A DNA stretch of 64,000 bases. Origin: Naematelia aurantialba (taxonomy: Eukaryota > Basidiomycota > Tremellomycetes > Tremellales > Naemateliaceae). Below are positions 25,937-38,662 of the stretch, one piece after another. The translations under genes were made by a program, and so were the position numbers. The DNA lies in assembly GCA_021527695.1 (NCBI GenBank), contig JAKFAO010000002.1, positions 806,501-870,500 on the forward strand. Reading direction: 5' to 3'. The notes under the pieces are model-generated. The model was not told the origin of the DNA, did not search any database, and worked only from the letters and a program-made list of their open reading frames with translations. The stretch's first letter is position 1; every line of letters begins with the position of its first letter.

Positions 25937-26455
25937 GCTATTATTCGGATTCACTTCTATTCTCCTGTTCCTCTCCTGTTTCCCCCCGTTGCCCCGAACA
26001 TCCGCGCCCCTCATCGCGTGGGAGCCGCGTGGTGACCGAGGACTCCCCCAGTTTGTACCCTGACAGGGCAGGTGAACCCTGAGGTGCCACTTTCCTGGGT
26101 TGTGCCTGAAGATTGTCTCACCCGTCGGCCGGGCCGGCCATGACGAAGCAATTCAAACCGGGGCGATATCAATCCAGGCGATATCAATGATATCAAACTG
26201 TATACAGTAATGCAGCATCAGCAATGTATCGGCAGTACAAGATCGAGCAGCTCGCAAGGGTGTAAGCGGTGTGCATATCACTAAAGCTACAGCGTCTACT
26301 GGAGATCTATGACCTCTGCGACCTTTTCAAGTCTTCTTGCCGATCTTCCATGCCATTCGAGGCGTATGTGGTCTTTCCCGCCGTGTCTCTCTTCAGTCTT
26401 GTGAGAGCCAGTATGGAACGAAATTAGACAACAGCGTCCGTCACCCCGCGCCAGG

Positions 26456-27958
26456 TCACTGGTATACCCGGTCCTTCTGCAGCCGGCGTCGCAGCGAGAG
26501 GAAGAACTCGCGGCCGTACTGATAGTATAGGACGCCAAAGAACGCACCGCCGAGATGTGCGACGTGATCAAAGACCCTGCAGCGAATATCAGCCCATGTC
26601 CTGTCCTTGGATTACAAAGGCAGCACTCACCGCCATCCGCGGACGAGCGCGACAATGTCGAACAGGACCAGTCCACCGACGCCGAGAGAGATGGGAATGG
26701 GGAAGAATGGGAGGAAGATGAGGGACACGCTGGTGTTGGGATACGCCAGAGCGGTGAGCGTGAGAGTGGCGTAGACGGCGCCGCTCGCGCCGAGACTCGG
26801 TGCAATGGCGTAGTGCGCCGCGAGGGCCTGGGCGGACGAGAGTCGGGCAGGGGACGCTAGCGTGCGGAGAAGAAGAGGCAGGCGGAAGATGTTTGTGTAG
26901 AGCGAGGAAGCGAGGGATGCAAAGATGCCAGCAGTGACGAAGAATGCGAGAAAGTGCGGGGTATACGTCGACGAGGGCAGCACGAGGTCGTGCGGTGTTG
27001 GTGGAGGAGTGGCGATGAAGGTGTATGCAGCGGCGCCAAACGAGTAGAGCGCGATCGAGTTGAAGAGGAGATGCGAGCCGGACTGGTGGGAGAAGACACT
27101 GGTGGCCATGCCGACACAGTTTGCCCAAGCCCGCGAGGGCCGGGACGAGTACACCACCGGGTGGGACAGGAACCATCGCCGCATGAAACCCTGGTACCGC
27201 GGGATTTTCCAGACGACCCACACGCCAGCCATGCCCGCAATCAACTGCAGAGGGACAAGCTGTGCCGGGGACCGGTTGATCACATATTCTGCACCGGCGA
27301 CGTAGATCCGCATGATGGGCTGCAACACGGCGGGAGGGAGGAAGGATAGTGTCTTGGGCAACGCGTTGACTCTGGCCTGCGCCTCTTTGGCAGCTTGCAG
27401 AGTCTTGGCTCGCGCCAGTTCACGATCAGAGAATCGCCCACCGCCGGGCCCAGCGCTGGAACCGATACTTGTACTTCGCCGCCGCCATGTGCCCGAACCC
27501 AGTTGAGCCGTCCAGTGCGCCGTGTCGCGGTTGGTGTATTCCGCCGCGGCGATGTATGTCACTGCGCTCACGCCGACAAAGAACTGCGAGCGTCAGCATT
27601 TGCATCTACGCGCATATCGTCGCACAGGTACTGGAGCAGCTTGACATTACAAAACGTGGACGAAGAGGGGGAGCAACGTGAAATGCACGAGACATACAGT
27701 GATTGGCCGCCATATTTGGGGCTTGGGCAGACCTGCTGCCGATCCAGAACCAGGGGGAATGGGTATCCCGATTTGCCTCGGCGTGATGCGTCCAAGGATC
27801 TGCCTAGCATGCGTGGAAGCGGCCGTGCTAAACTGTCGAGGTCGGTGTGGACATGAGGCGTCGGTGAATGTGGCCGTTGCGCGCTTTGGCAACGCTGACA
27901 GTTTTGGGAGGCCCCTGGCCTGATGCAGGAGTGAGGACGGGCCCGAGGGAGAGAACAT
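26456..27958 (-). CDS. PCP1: mitochondrial rhomboid protease, Pcp1/PARL type
   Basis: Intramembrane serine protease of the inner mitochondrial membrane; the family processes dynamin-like Mgm1 and cytochrome c peroxidase. Three exons (27958-27698, 27583-26631, 26576-26456) sum to 1335 nt, 444 aa. The N-terminus is a basic, hydroxylated presequence with RPRQFSTAASTHARQ around a probable processing site. A first TM segment (FFVGVSAVTYIAAAEY) sits apart from the six-TM core, as in PARL-type rhomboids. The core shows HPVVYSSRPSRAWANCVGMA, LLFNSIALYSFG, the nucleophile motif SLGASGAVYA (Ser in GxSG) and, in the last exon, the partner His in FDHVAHLGGAFFG. Both catalytic residues are present. Confidence 0.93.
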
Positions 27959-28253
27959 CCTATCCTCTTGTCCTAATACGGAGAAGACACGCTTGCCTGT
28001 GTCGTCTGCTATGTGTGTGATCTGTTTGAACAACGCGAATAATAGATCGTCATGGAAAAACCGGCGGCAAAGCGTCACCGGCCCGCTAGACCCAGGCTCA
28101 CGCCTTGGAGCCTGACACTTCCAGGCTCACTCCTCGGGCAGTGAATAACCGGTCACAGCGTTACACTTTCTATTCATCTCTGCGTCTCTCTCACCTCTAC
28201 CAGGCAAAGCGTACAAGGCAAGGGCGATACCTAGACAGCGTGGAGTGACAGCC
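27959..28253. promoter_or_regulatory. divergent promoter, PCP1 and PEX5
   Basis: About 295 bp separate the divergent starts of the rhomboid (-) and the peroxisomal receptor (+). Weak symmetry occurs around 28080-28135 (TCCAGGCTCAC-like repeats). No gene is seen. Confidence 0.45.
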
Positions 28254-31200
28254 ATGTCCTTGCTCTCTGGAATCGCAGGAGGGGTAGACTGCACGCCCCA
28301 GAATGCGCTCAAAACCGTTTCGGGGCGGTTCGAGCTTGATTCTTCGTTGTACCAGGACAGACTGGTGTCGACGCCGAACATCGCAGGGCCGTCTTCACGG
28401 GTGAGCACTAATTCTTCGAAGACCGTCCTCCTCTATCGCCTTTTCTCACCTCCCTCTTGATGAGCTGGCTGACTTGCCGATCGCCTAGCCATTTACCGCA
28501 CATGGCTTTCAGCAACGAGCGGCGACGACAGAGACCGCAGGGTCCAGTTCCAGCCAGACACCAACGCCCTTTGATTTGTCTTCGCTCCGGAAGCACCTCT
28601 CTCCTCCGCCAGGGGCTCAGCAGCATCTTTCCCCTCTTGCTCAACAGCATCGCACCCCTGCTCAGCTTTCTGCAACTTCCCCCACTCCTGGTCGGACCAG
28701 CAGTCCATGGCAAGCCGACTTTGAGCGTTCCCGGAACTCACCGCAATCTCTCCCTGATCACAGTACCAGCCGTACTGCTTCTCCATGGCACGCCGAGTTT
28801 CAGCAATATTCGCCAGCACAAGGACCCCCGGCAGCTGCTTCGTCGCGGCCTTATCCGGCTTTATCACCACAGCCTTCTCTAGCCCCATGGCAGCGACCGT
28901 ATCGGCCCATGTACCATCCCGCTCCGTACCCTCCCCAGCCATTCGACACCAACTATCTCCCACCACAGCCTTTCGTGTCTTCAGTGAACCCTGCTACACC
29001 ACAACACCAGCTCCGTCCATCGACCGCACCGCCGGATCATTCAGCCGCGACACCTGCTCAAGATCAAGCTCTTGCACCACTCGACGAGTCGCAGCAATTA
29101 CTAGCTCGCACCGCCCGATCATTCCTCTCAGACCTCGCTGGCTCTGGACAGGGTGCCGTCGGCATCTTGGACGAAAACCCAAAACTTGCCGAAAGCAAGT
29201 TTATGGCGCTGCTCAAAGGGCTCGGGTCGGAGCAAGTGGTGGTGCAAGAAGGAGACCAGAGTGGGAGTGAGGAGGTCGGCAGAGGGGCCGAGTTGGTCTC
29301 TAGAGCTGGAACTCAATCTGATTGGGCAAGTGAATGGGCGAGTGATTTCTTAGGGCGGAGTGACAGTGGACCGTCTACCACCTTGCAAACACCCATGGCT
29401 TCTATCATCGGGCACGCCCCGATCGGTATGCCAGAGCAGATGAGAGGACCGCAGCCTATCGGGGAGCCAGTACAACCACAGGTCGAAATCGCAGACTGGG
29501 GTCAACAATTCCAGGACCAAGAAGCACTGTTGATGTCGGACCAGCCTCGTCACAGCGTCGATGCATTCACGACACAACGCCGCAAGTCCGTGCATTTCTC
29601 CGACGCCTCCGTATCTGTGGACGTCGGCCGCGAGGATGGCGTTCCTGCGACAGATCACCATATTGTGCAAGCGTCTGTACCCACTTCTATTCCTGGCGCG
29701 CAAGCGTCTTGGGAAGAAGATGGCCTGCACGACTTGAACGACCTACATGATCTGGCTGACTTGGTCGACCTGGGCGATGTGGACGCCATCGACGATGAGG
29801 AGCAAGAAGCATTCCTCAACTTCAACGGGCGACTGCGGCAAGCACACAGCCATCGTTTAGGCGTAGGCGCGCTGGAAGGTTGGGGTTCCCTACAGGACGA
29901 CTGGGAGGCGTTTCAGCGGCAATCCGGCGTGGCAGGGGGAACGGCGCGGGGACTAGATAGTTTAATGGGGATGGGACGAGGAGATAGGCAGGAGAGGTAC
30001 CTTTTTCAAGCACGGAATCCCTACGTTGCGGCTGCTACGGCTGCCGCGGATGGGCAGGAGCAGGCAGGGTCAGAATCGCCCACACTCAAGGTGAGTCGAG
30101 ACCGAATGATGAACACTCTACACTATCTCGACAATGTCCCTACTTGGGCTCCTCTGGCCTGATTACCACGCTCGTTCTTGGCTGCCATTGAGTATGTCCA
30201 CTCACGCCTCACTTTATAGGGCGTTCTCGAACTCGAGGCGTCGGTACAGGAGGATCCGACCGACCACGTAGCATGGTACAACCTGGGCCTCAAGCAACAA
30301 GAAAACGAGCGCGAAGACCAGGCGATCCTTGCACTGTCCAAGGTCGTCCAGCTCAGTCCAGATTATCGACCGGCCTACCTCGCCCTTGCTGTGAGCTATA
30401 CCAATGAGGGCGAGTACGAGGCTGCCAATACGATGTTGGCGCGGTGGATTGATCTGCCGAGTGAGATAGGAAAGGGGGGCAATGTCGACACTCAAGGCTG
30501 GGTTGGTGGAGCCGACGTCGCACAAGTCGCCAATATTGCAAACTCGGTAGAAGGAGAGGTCGAGGCAGGCTTGGGAGGACTAGAAAGTGGAGGCTGGGCC
30601 GGCGGGCAAAAGATGCTGGTTCAGCGGTTGGTTGATCTGGCAAGGATGAGTCCGGACGAGGTGGACGCGGATATCCAGGTGGCACTGGGGGTGTTGTTCA
30701 ACTCTAGCGAGGTGAGTGGCGTCCATCCCAGGTGGTAGGCGTCGGCGGCGGTCGTTAACGATGACGATAATAGGACTACTCGAAAGCGGAAGACTGCTTC
30801 CTAGCGGCACTGTCTGCTCGTCCAGATGTGAGTTGTGAATGTCGCACATGCTTGGCGGTCCCAGAGCACCCGTAGCTGTGGGATGGACGGCTCACCCATG
30901 GAGCCTACCAGAGCAGCCGTCGCTGCTGGGGGGGACGCAGTGTCTTGGCAGTCGCTACAGGGTGGACATTGTTCCCCTCGGCCACCGCATGTGCTTGGAT
31001 GTCACTGACACTTCAGGATTGGTTGTTGTGGAACCGCCTCGGAGCGACTCTAGCCAACAGCGGCCGCTCGAACGAGGCTATCAGGTATTACCACAAGGCG
31101 CTGTCGCTGCACCCCAACTTTGTCCGAGCGCTGTACGTGTCTGATGGTTTCTACTTTGGGCTCCTACTGTTCCCCACCTGTGTTCCCTGCCTGCGTTCCC

Positions 31201-31688
31201 TGCCTGCGTTTCTGCCTTTGCTCATACATCACATTCGTATTTCCCAGTTCACTATACAGCGGGTCTCTGATGTTGCCAGGTTCAATCTCGGCATATCGTA
31301 TATCAACCTCGCCCAGTACCCCCTGGCAGCACAGAGCGTCCTCGATGCTCTGCGCCTCCAGCACGCCGATGCCAGTGAGGGATACTCGGCCTTCGGTACC
31401 CCGGCTAGGGCTCCTGGCAACGCTGTTCGAGGGGTAGGGAGTGATACGCTGTGGAATACCCTGCGGAGCGCTTGTCTTCAGTGAGTCTCTTTGGTCCAGG
31501 CCGTTTGGATGGTGTGTATGGCATGTACGGCGTGCTGATGCGGTCAGTATGGGCATGCACGATCTGGTAGAGTTGGCAGGGAAGAGGGATCTGAGCGGTG
31601 AGTAGTGGCGAGAGAACGGTGTTGTGGCTGATGGGCGGTAGGATTCCCAGCAAACTTTGCATCGGGAGAAGCGACACGAGCGGTATGA
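28254..31688 (+). CDS. PEX5: peroxisomal PTS1 import receptor Pex5
   Basis: Cycling receptor that binds SKL-type signals in the cytosol and delivers cargo to the peroxisomal docking complex. The first exon (28254-28400) encodes a short N-terminus with the single Cys used for monoubiquitination (GGVDCTPQNALKT, then ELDSSLYQDRL), joined by a 88-nt intron to exon 28489-30090. The N-terminal half has WxxxF/Y motifs for Pex14/Pex13 binding: WQADF, WHAEF, WASDF and WGQQF. The C-terminal half has TPR repeats (DHVAWYNLGLKQQENERE, PAYLALAVSYTNEGEYEAA, DWLLWNRLGATLANSGRSNE, NLGISYINLAQYPLAAQSV). The end is uncertain: splicing at GTGAGT 31598 to 31642 gives a consensus 44-nt intron and a stop at 31688 (902 aa); reading on stops at 31603, and another acceptor would extend to 31879. 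Confidence 0.92.
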
Positions 31689-32521
31689 GAGACGACGGGA
31701 GTGGCGGTATGATGCAGATGCGGAGTGGCTGGCGAGCAGAGCTTGGCCGATGTGGTATGCATGTTGCCTCTACTAGTTACAACTACCTTGCAGATGTCGA
31801 CTTCCGCCGGAAGTCGGACGCCGGCAATGAGTCTGTCAGTCTGGACATTCCTGGACTCTTTTGTTTCTTGGCTTTATAGAGATTTACAGAGACTGGCCTG
31901 ACGTATAGCTTGACGTATAATATATAATATCGTACCGGAGTATGTCGGGCGGGGCTCTGGCAAGATGGTGAATAGCGAGGACGTATAGCGGTACAGGCGG
32001 GACGAGTTTTCTGAACGCAGTGGGGAGAGGGTAGGTTGTAGCACGAGGGAAGGAAATCGGTCACGTCGACGGTAGCAGCAGCAGCAGCAGCAGTCACTAT
32101 TGGGTGCAGCCGCCACTGGAAGGAGCCACACTGGGAGCACTGGGAGCACCGGGAGCACCGGGAGCAGCCACACCGGGAGCACTGGGAGCAGCCACACCGG
32201 GAGCACTGGGAGCAGTCACACCGGTGCAGCCCTGGAGCAGCATGTACCCCCTTACTTCTGGTGAGTGTGTGTGTCACTCCTAGTCGTCCGCACAAGCACG
32301 TACGTGTCTCCACTACGACCCAAGCTCCCCGTGTGCCTTCAAATAGCACAGAATCCTGTGGACTGTAGACTCGAGATCGACGAGTGGGCACTCAAATGAC
32401 GGTGACGGCTGGAGATTGATGAGTGGCACTCCAACATGACGACTGGAGACGGGGGACGGACGTCTGCAGACGGAGATCTGGGGACAGACGACAGAATCCT
32501 GAGGACAGAAGCTGACAGCAG
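31689..32521. other. intergenic region and unresolved 5' part of kinase gene
   Basis: This 833-bp stretch must contain the promoter and first exon or exons of the downstream kinase, which cannot be fixed. It holds a GGGAGCACC/GGGAGCAGCCACACC repeat (32111-32222). A short frame ending in MYPLTSG before a GTGAGT at 32261 is one possible first exon, without further support. Confidence 0.4.
32111..32222. repeat. GGGAGCACY 9-mer repeats with CCACACC spacers
   Basis: Roughly ten copies of a 9-nt GGGAGCACY/GGGAGCAGC unit, some separated by CCACACC. It lies upstream of the kinase gene. Translated on the minus strand it gives a repetitive Leu-Pro-Val-Trp peptide that is not considered a protein. Confidence 0.8.
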
Positions 32522-34571
32522 CCAGGGGCTTATGGAACCATCTTTGTTCAGCCACGACCGCAGTCCCAACTTCGCATCGATACAGAACCCGACAGCGACC
32601 AAGAGGCGCTCTTTCCACTCCCCCAGGGGCTGCATGCCCAGGGCTACGAACTGCCTGATACAAATTCCCAGACAAACACCCACACCCACACCCACTTCAA
32701 CTCCTACACCGACTCCAGCTCCGACTCCAATTCTAACATCCGCACCGACTCCAGCTCCACCTCCAATCCTAACACCAATATCAACACCAACACCAACACC
32801 CACCCCTACACCAACACCCACACCCACCATGAAGACGTCAGAACGTGGACGGCAGTCAAGGTCGTCGTTGCTGGACCAAGTGGCCGCGCACGGCCGCCGC
32901 ACAATATCAAGAGCGAGGTCGACGTGCTCCTCCGCGCTCGGCATGAGAATGTGAGTCTATCTATCTGTCCGACTCCACTGTACTCTTCCAGCATGCGAGA
33001 CTGCCTGCCTGACCTCTTCTGCGAGACTGAGCAGGCCGACCGTTCTCGCCTCCTGTCCCACCTGTGCACCGTCTTACTACACTGTTCAGCAGCTTTCCAT
33101 CCTGCTCGTGACTCGGGACCGAACCGAAAGACGCTAAACTAACTATGCCTACAGATCGTCCAGCTCCTCTCATACCAATACCGCCCCTCCAGAGAATGGC
33201 ATCTCATCCTTCCCCTCCTGGCATTTCCACTAACTTCTCTCCTCGCCCGGCCCCACCGCGCCTTCACCCGAAACCCCTACGAGAACCTCCCCCTCGATCC
33301 CCACCTCATCCGCTCCATGATGTACCAGCTCCTTCAGGCCGTGTCGTACCTCCACGACAAGCTGCGCGTGGCGCACCGCGACTTGAAACCGGAGAACGTC
33401 ATGGTCGACTGGGATGGGAAGGTCAAGATCGTTGATTTCGGGCTCGCATGCGGCCGTATTCCTGTGGGTGAGGAATGGACCATGTCGATCGGAACTGGGT
33501 AGGTCGTTTCTCCATTGGCGTTTTGCGCTTGTCGCTGTGAAACATGATCGATGTGACGGGAGTACGGCGTGCAGGACCGATGGGTACGACAGGATACAAT
33601 GTAGATGGGGAACCAAGGATAGCACAGGAGCATACGTGATTTGCGGAGAAGGGTCAGAGAGTTGGGGAAGGCGGAAGGTCAGAAGGAGGGCTAACGTACC
33701 AGCTCGTATAAAGCCCCCGAGCTCCTGTTCGGGCCACACGCGTACGACCCCGCCGCCGTGGATCTTTGGGCACTGGGCGTAATCTTCTGCGATTTGCTCC
33801 GGCCTGTCAGTCGCGTTTCAGGCAAGGCAAAAGACGTGGAAGCAGATGATCCGTGTGACTCGGACGATTCAACGGCGGCTACGGCAGGGAACTCGGACGC
33901 AGGAAAAGACTCGCTCCGGCGCACACTGTTCAATGCCAGTTACGGTGACATTGGACTGGCCGGGAGCATCTTTCAGCTCAGAGGGTCGCCGAGTGATGAA
34001 ACCTGGCCGGTGAGCGCTCGTCTTTGGGGCCAGTCTGTCCACCCTATCTACTTCTATTCAGAATGCTCTCAATGACCTCTGTCAACTCGTCGGTCTATCT
34101 CCCTCCGCAACGGTCTTTTCTACGCGACGACCTCCGCCTGCAAGTCTGACAAACGCATTGGCTTTCCACTCTCACGGTAGATGAGCTGACTTGTTGTAGT
34201 CGTTCACAAGTCTTCCCGACGCAGGCAAGATCCTCTTTGACGACTCCCCCGGCGAATCCCTACGCGATCGCCTGCGGGACCTGCCTCGACTGCTGGATGA
34301 CGCAGTGCACATGGAGGAGATGTTAAACGGCCTCCTGCAGCTGAATCCAGCATGGCGCCTGTCTGCGAGCAATGCTCTCGGTAGCGTCTTTTGGCGTGTG
34401 CCCGTGCTCGTCCCCACAGGCTACGACCAGTCGCTACAAGGGCAAGTTCGAGAGGGGACTGTGTTGGTGACGCGAGTGGACGGACAGGGCTTGATGGATC
34501 TGTTAGCCCCATGGATGACCATCGCCCAGAGCCGGTATGAGAGCTTAGTTAAACGGGCAGGCTGGGGGTAA
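32522..34571 (+). CDS. CDK-like protein kinase with insertion in the N-lobe (5' end unresolved)
   Basis: Serine/threonine kinase of the CMGC/CDK group. Supported exons: 32522-32950, 33155-33498, 33703-34009, 34200-34571 (at least 483 aa). The first exon follows a CTGAC...CAG acceptor and opens with the glycine loop PGAYGTIF. About 100 residues of low-complexity Asn/Thr/His/Ser come before the beta-3 lysine (TWTAVKVV). Then follow [15 protein letters not shown], the catalytic loop [19 protein letters not shown], a [13 protein letters not shown] activation segment, [13 protein letters not shown] and [20 protein letters not shown]. The APE-flanking text and the absence of PSTAIRE suggest a CAK1/Csk1-like or divergent CDK; the subfamily is unclear. 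A 190-nt intron (34010-34199) is longer than usual and could hide another exon. No start codon is assigned. Confidence 0.75.
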
Positions 34572-35341
34572 CGAGCTGCACCTGCCGAGAGAGCGAAAGG
34601 ACGACCTGCATACGCTATGACTGCATGTATGACCCAGTGTAACTTGTACAAGGGCGTGTGGGTGGTGGGTGGCAACGAATGCCACATTCATTTCGGCAGC
34701 TCCAAAGAGTAAACAAAGGAGAAAAAGCGCCCCAGCGTGACGCGTCTGACTTTTCTTTCTTTCCCCGCCACTCGCCTTTCTTTTTTCTCCACACCCACAA
34801 AGCAACTGCATCTCCACCAGCAATTGTGCTCTTTGAGCTGGTTGAGCTGCCTGGTCGACGTCGACTGTCGGCGACGACGACAAGTAGAACGGGGGAAGAG
34901 CAGGTGATACACACGGTGTGTCAGGTGTAAAACAGGGAGACCGAGTAGACGGTCGACCAACGCCCCGATCCACCCGCTTGTTATCACTCGACGACACACG
35001 TCGCGTCCATCTCTCCTCCCTTTCGACATCTTTCGTCTTTCCATCTGCTTGCCAGTTTGGTATCGGGTCTCGGTCCATGTCGTCCTCATCGTACATGTCA
35101 TCATACAGCATATAATACACTCGCTCGGTCGCTCACTCAAACGCACGCCCACGGCAACGACGTCCCACGACTCGACTGGCTTGTCTCATATTCCGAAACG
35201 CATCGATACGACCAGCCTCGCCCAGCCACTATTCGAATCAACCTCCCCTCCATCACCCCCGTCCCGTCGACACGTTCTTCTCCCTCCCTACAACGCTGAC
35301 TACGTTACTGCCTGCATTACGTCTGCCCCATCGCACTCATC
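34572..35341. promoter_or_regulatory. intergenic, promoter and leader of WEE1
   Basis: About 770 bp. The right part (34980-35330) is pyrimidine- and CA-rich, as expected of a long fungal leader. No gene is seen; minus-strand frames here lack protein-like pattern. Confidence 0.4.
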
Positions 35342-38300
35342 ATGCAACGAGCCGAGATCAACCCCGTGCCGACGTTTCGCGTACCTCGCACCAAGGGCCT
35401 GAACCGCCCCAGTACCTGGTTCACCAAGGGGTCCACATCATCGTCCTCCTCGTCCTCGTCCTCGTCGTCATCCACTCCCACACCGCCCATGGCACCGACG
35501 GCCATGGGCTCGGCGGCGACGTCGACAGCATTCGCGTCCACCTCGGCTGCGGCCAGTCCATCGCACAACCCCTTTGCCAATCCCAACGCGTTTTCCACCA
35601 CAGGAAAGCACCGTCTGTCGCCGTCGCCGTCTCCCCATGCCTTGCGCCAGGACGAGGACTTTGTCATGATTTCCCCTGTCCGTCCTGGGCAGAACATGTC
35701 GGGCGTAGGAATAGGGAGGGACGGGTCGAGCAGCGGGTCTGGCTCGAGCCCTATAGAGGACAGCCCGACTCCCGCGTGCGGCATGGCGAGCGCAACAGCG
35801 CGGTTGAGGCTGGCCGATGATGATTCGCCGATACGCCGTGTGCCAGGCCAGAGTCGGAGTCTACGAGCGGGCCCGGGCCTCTTCGTGCAGACTGCCAAGG
35901 CGGCGCCAGCGAGCCCCTTGAAGTATTCGACCAACGCGCTGCCCCTCTCGGACGGCGAGATGTCACCACAACTGCCGGAAACGCCGTCAGGCGCCTGTCT
36001 CCCGCCGCAGCCACTGTTTCCTCTTCGTGCGAGCCAATCGCAGGAATGCGCCTCGTCCAAAGCCGTCTTCACCACGTCCAACGGCTCCAAGTCGATCCGG
36101 ATCGACGATCGACCTCGTATTAGCGCGCCTCACCCCACACGCGCAAGATCATCAACCGACGCCGAGCAGCGGATTCCTATGCTTGGCCAAAAAAAGGCCA
36201 TCTCGCTCGACGCGATTCCCCTGTCGGTCGACAAGGACGAGACGTTTGGATCGTCCTTGGCTCTGAATACGGGTAAGAAGACACGACCAAGCTCCAACGC
36301 AGCCGGCCCGCGAGATGGCAGAGCACATAAGAGGATCAACTCGGGTGAATACCGAAATCCAGCGTCCATATCCAGGTCATTTGGATTGAAATCGGGTCTC
36401 GCTCTGTCGCTGTCTCCCGGCCTGCCCGACTTTTCCAGCTCAAACTCGTCCCTCTCTAGCTTGTCTACCAATAACATGACACCACCGGCCTCGGCATTCT
36501 TGCCCGCCGAACCACCCATATTCGAGGATGTTAAGCCACTTCAGGAAGCATTCGAGCAGTCGACGGGCACTGTCTCTCGCAAATTCAAGCCCCGCGATTC
36601 TGGCGTTTCCATGGGTGGCAACGAAGACAAGATGCCTCCTCCGAGCATGCTTCACGTCAATACGAACGTACGGCCACGTCGACCAGCCATGCTCAAGAGG
36701 ACGTCATCCATGGGAGATGAGAGGCAGGACTGTGAAACGCCCGGTATTGGACCGGTCATGGGTGCTGCCTGGCCGGTGCAAAGCGCGTTTGATTTCCTCG
36801 GAGATGGCGCGCTCGCAATGGGCATGGGTGGCAGTGATGGCAAAGTCAGCATGCCTGGAACGCCAGTCAAGAAACATGCTTTCACGACCCATCGCGGCAT
36901 TGGACATTCACATTCGCAGCCTACACTTGCCTCGGACGCTTTTGACGCCGAGGACAAAGTATCCGAGAGCACCAAGAAGCCGCCTCCTTCGATCCGAAGA
37001 GCCACGGCGATTCCTCAACTGACTCTCACTACGACGTCCAGTCCCGACTCGCCAAACGGCATGGACACGGACCAGTCAAGCCCGACTGTCCGGCTTGCGA
37101 ATGCCGTGGTTGGGGCCGAGGAGAACAAGCCGACGAGGGTCGGGATGCTGAGGCGGCCCAGCAACGGTGCGAGTGAGACCAGTGAGGACGAGGGCACTCC
37201 GACCAAAGGCGGTGGTGAGAGGTTGTCACTTTGTAAGTCTACTGGTGCACCCGGCCACGCGTCTAGCAGTCCAGCTGATATGGCAGTGGGATCACAAGCG
37301 ACGCCTTCGCCGAGCCCCCGATCGGCTCTCAAGTCAAAACCAAACTTTTCCAACTTGCCCATTTCTACTCCTCATCATGGCGGGCCCATCATGCCGCGTC
37401 TTTCCCTTCCAGCATTTGCGGCCCCAAAACTCCACCGCACACTGCATCACCGCCAATCGCACCCCGCGCCGGCGACGCTGGCAGCCGAGGAAGACGTGTT
37501 TGAGAAGCGCTTCATTACGCTCGAGACGCTCGGCAAGGGCGCCTTCTCGACTGTCGTCAAGGTCCAGGAACGATTTGGCGAGGGTCTGTGGGCGGTGAAG
37601 AAGGCTCGCGGGGTGTTTGATGGCGTTCGGGATCGCCTGCGACACCTCGAAGAAGTCGATATCCTGCGGCACCTTTCCAAGACACCGTGCGACCATGTGG
37701 TCCAATTCGAGGATGCGTGGGAGCAGAATCGCCAACTTTTCATCCAGACTGAGCTGTGTCTCGGTAGCTTGGCGTTCTTCTTGGAGGAATATGGTCGAGT
37801 GGTGGAGCGCCTTGACGAAGGGCGGGTATGGAAGATTGTTCGCGAGCTCAGCGATGTGAGTCGACGATCCCACAGGCTTGACGATTCGTCGACGACCCCG
37901 CAGGCTTAACGCCTCCAGGGTCTCACGATCGCCGGACACTGCTGATCTATTTGCAGGGGATCAACCATATCCATTCGAACGGGGTGATCCACTTTGACAT
38001 CAAGCCTGCCAACATTCTCATTTCGTCGACCGGATCGCTCAAGATCGGCGACTTTGGTCTGGCCTCTCGCTGGCCGCGCATCGACCCGATTGAGATCCTC
38101 AAGGGCTCGGGTCTGGGCGGCTCAGCCATCCACGTGTCGCAGTCGACCTTGGGCACCCCGGCTGGGCGCCTGGAACGCGAGGGTGATCGCGACTACATGC
38201 CGCCCGAGATGCTACGGGGTGTGTTTATCATGGCGGCAGATATATTCAGGTGAGGCATTCCGCACCTCGGCGAACGGCGGGTTGGTCACGACTTGCTAAC

Positions 38301-38662
38301 TGGGTGTGAATAGCTTTGGCCTGGTGATACTGGAAGTATCTACGAACATTTGTGTGCCGGACGGTGGCGCCGCGTGGCACGCCCTGCGCAGCGACGATTT
38401 CTCCGTGGTCGACCTGTCGCCACTCTCGCCGGCCCTAGTCGACCTAATCACCAGCTGCATGCGCGCCGCGCCAGACCAGCGGCCAAGGATAGGGCACGTG
38501 GTGAATCATCCGGTTGTGCAGCGTGCACGGAGGAGGGGCAAGGACGCACTGGCCCCGGAAGATCCGAGGTGGTTGATCGATATCCTTGCTGGAGGGCCGG
38601 GGGTGGGGGACGGTTTCAAGCCGGTCACCGGGGATGGGGATGTAGAGATGCTGGATTCGTGA
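35342..38662 (+). CDS. WEE1: Wee1 mitotic inhibitor kinase
   Basis: Phosphorylates the inhibitory tyrosine of Cdk1 to hold cells in G2. Three exons (35342-37855, 37957-38249, 38314-38662) sum to 3156 nt, 1051 aa. The N-terminal 715 residues are disordered, with a poly-Ser run near residue 40 and many Ser/Thr-Pro sites likely to be regulatory. The kinase domain begins [20 protein letters not shown]; further motifs are [45 protein letters not shown] and DFGLASRWP. The activation segment reads [12 protein letters not shown], the Wee1-type EGD text in place of a plain APE context. The protein ends shortly after the C-lobe with an acidic tail. The next gene, mL38, is on the same strand. Confidence 0.93.

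Larger units (their letters stand above)
24905..26455. other. 1.55-kb intergenic region with tandem repeats
   Basis: This region separates two minus-strand genes. It contains a GGTGACG heptamer array (25204-25246) and a long purine-rich stretch of GGAAG/GCAAG units (25803-25936). Several minus-strand open frames across 25100-25750 are compositionally biased (Arg, Ser, His, Pro) and share the same DNA in different frames; none looks like protein. It likely holds the promoter and leader of the Q/N/H-rich gene and the 3' flank of the rhomboid gene. Confidence 0.5.

Noticed and set aside
32436..32954. 172-codon + frame with Pro-Thr repeats
   Set aside because: It is a different frame of the kinase exon; only the frame with PGAYGTIF and AVKVV continues through the splice sites.
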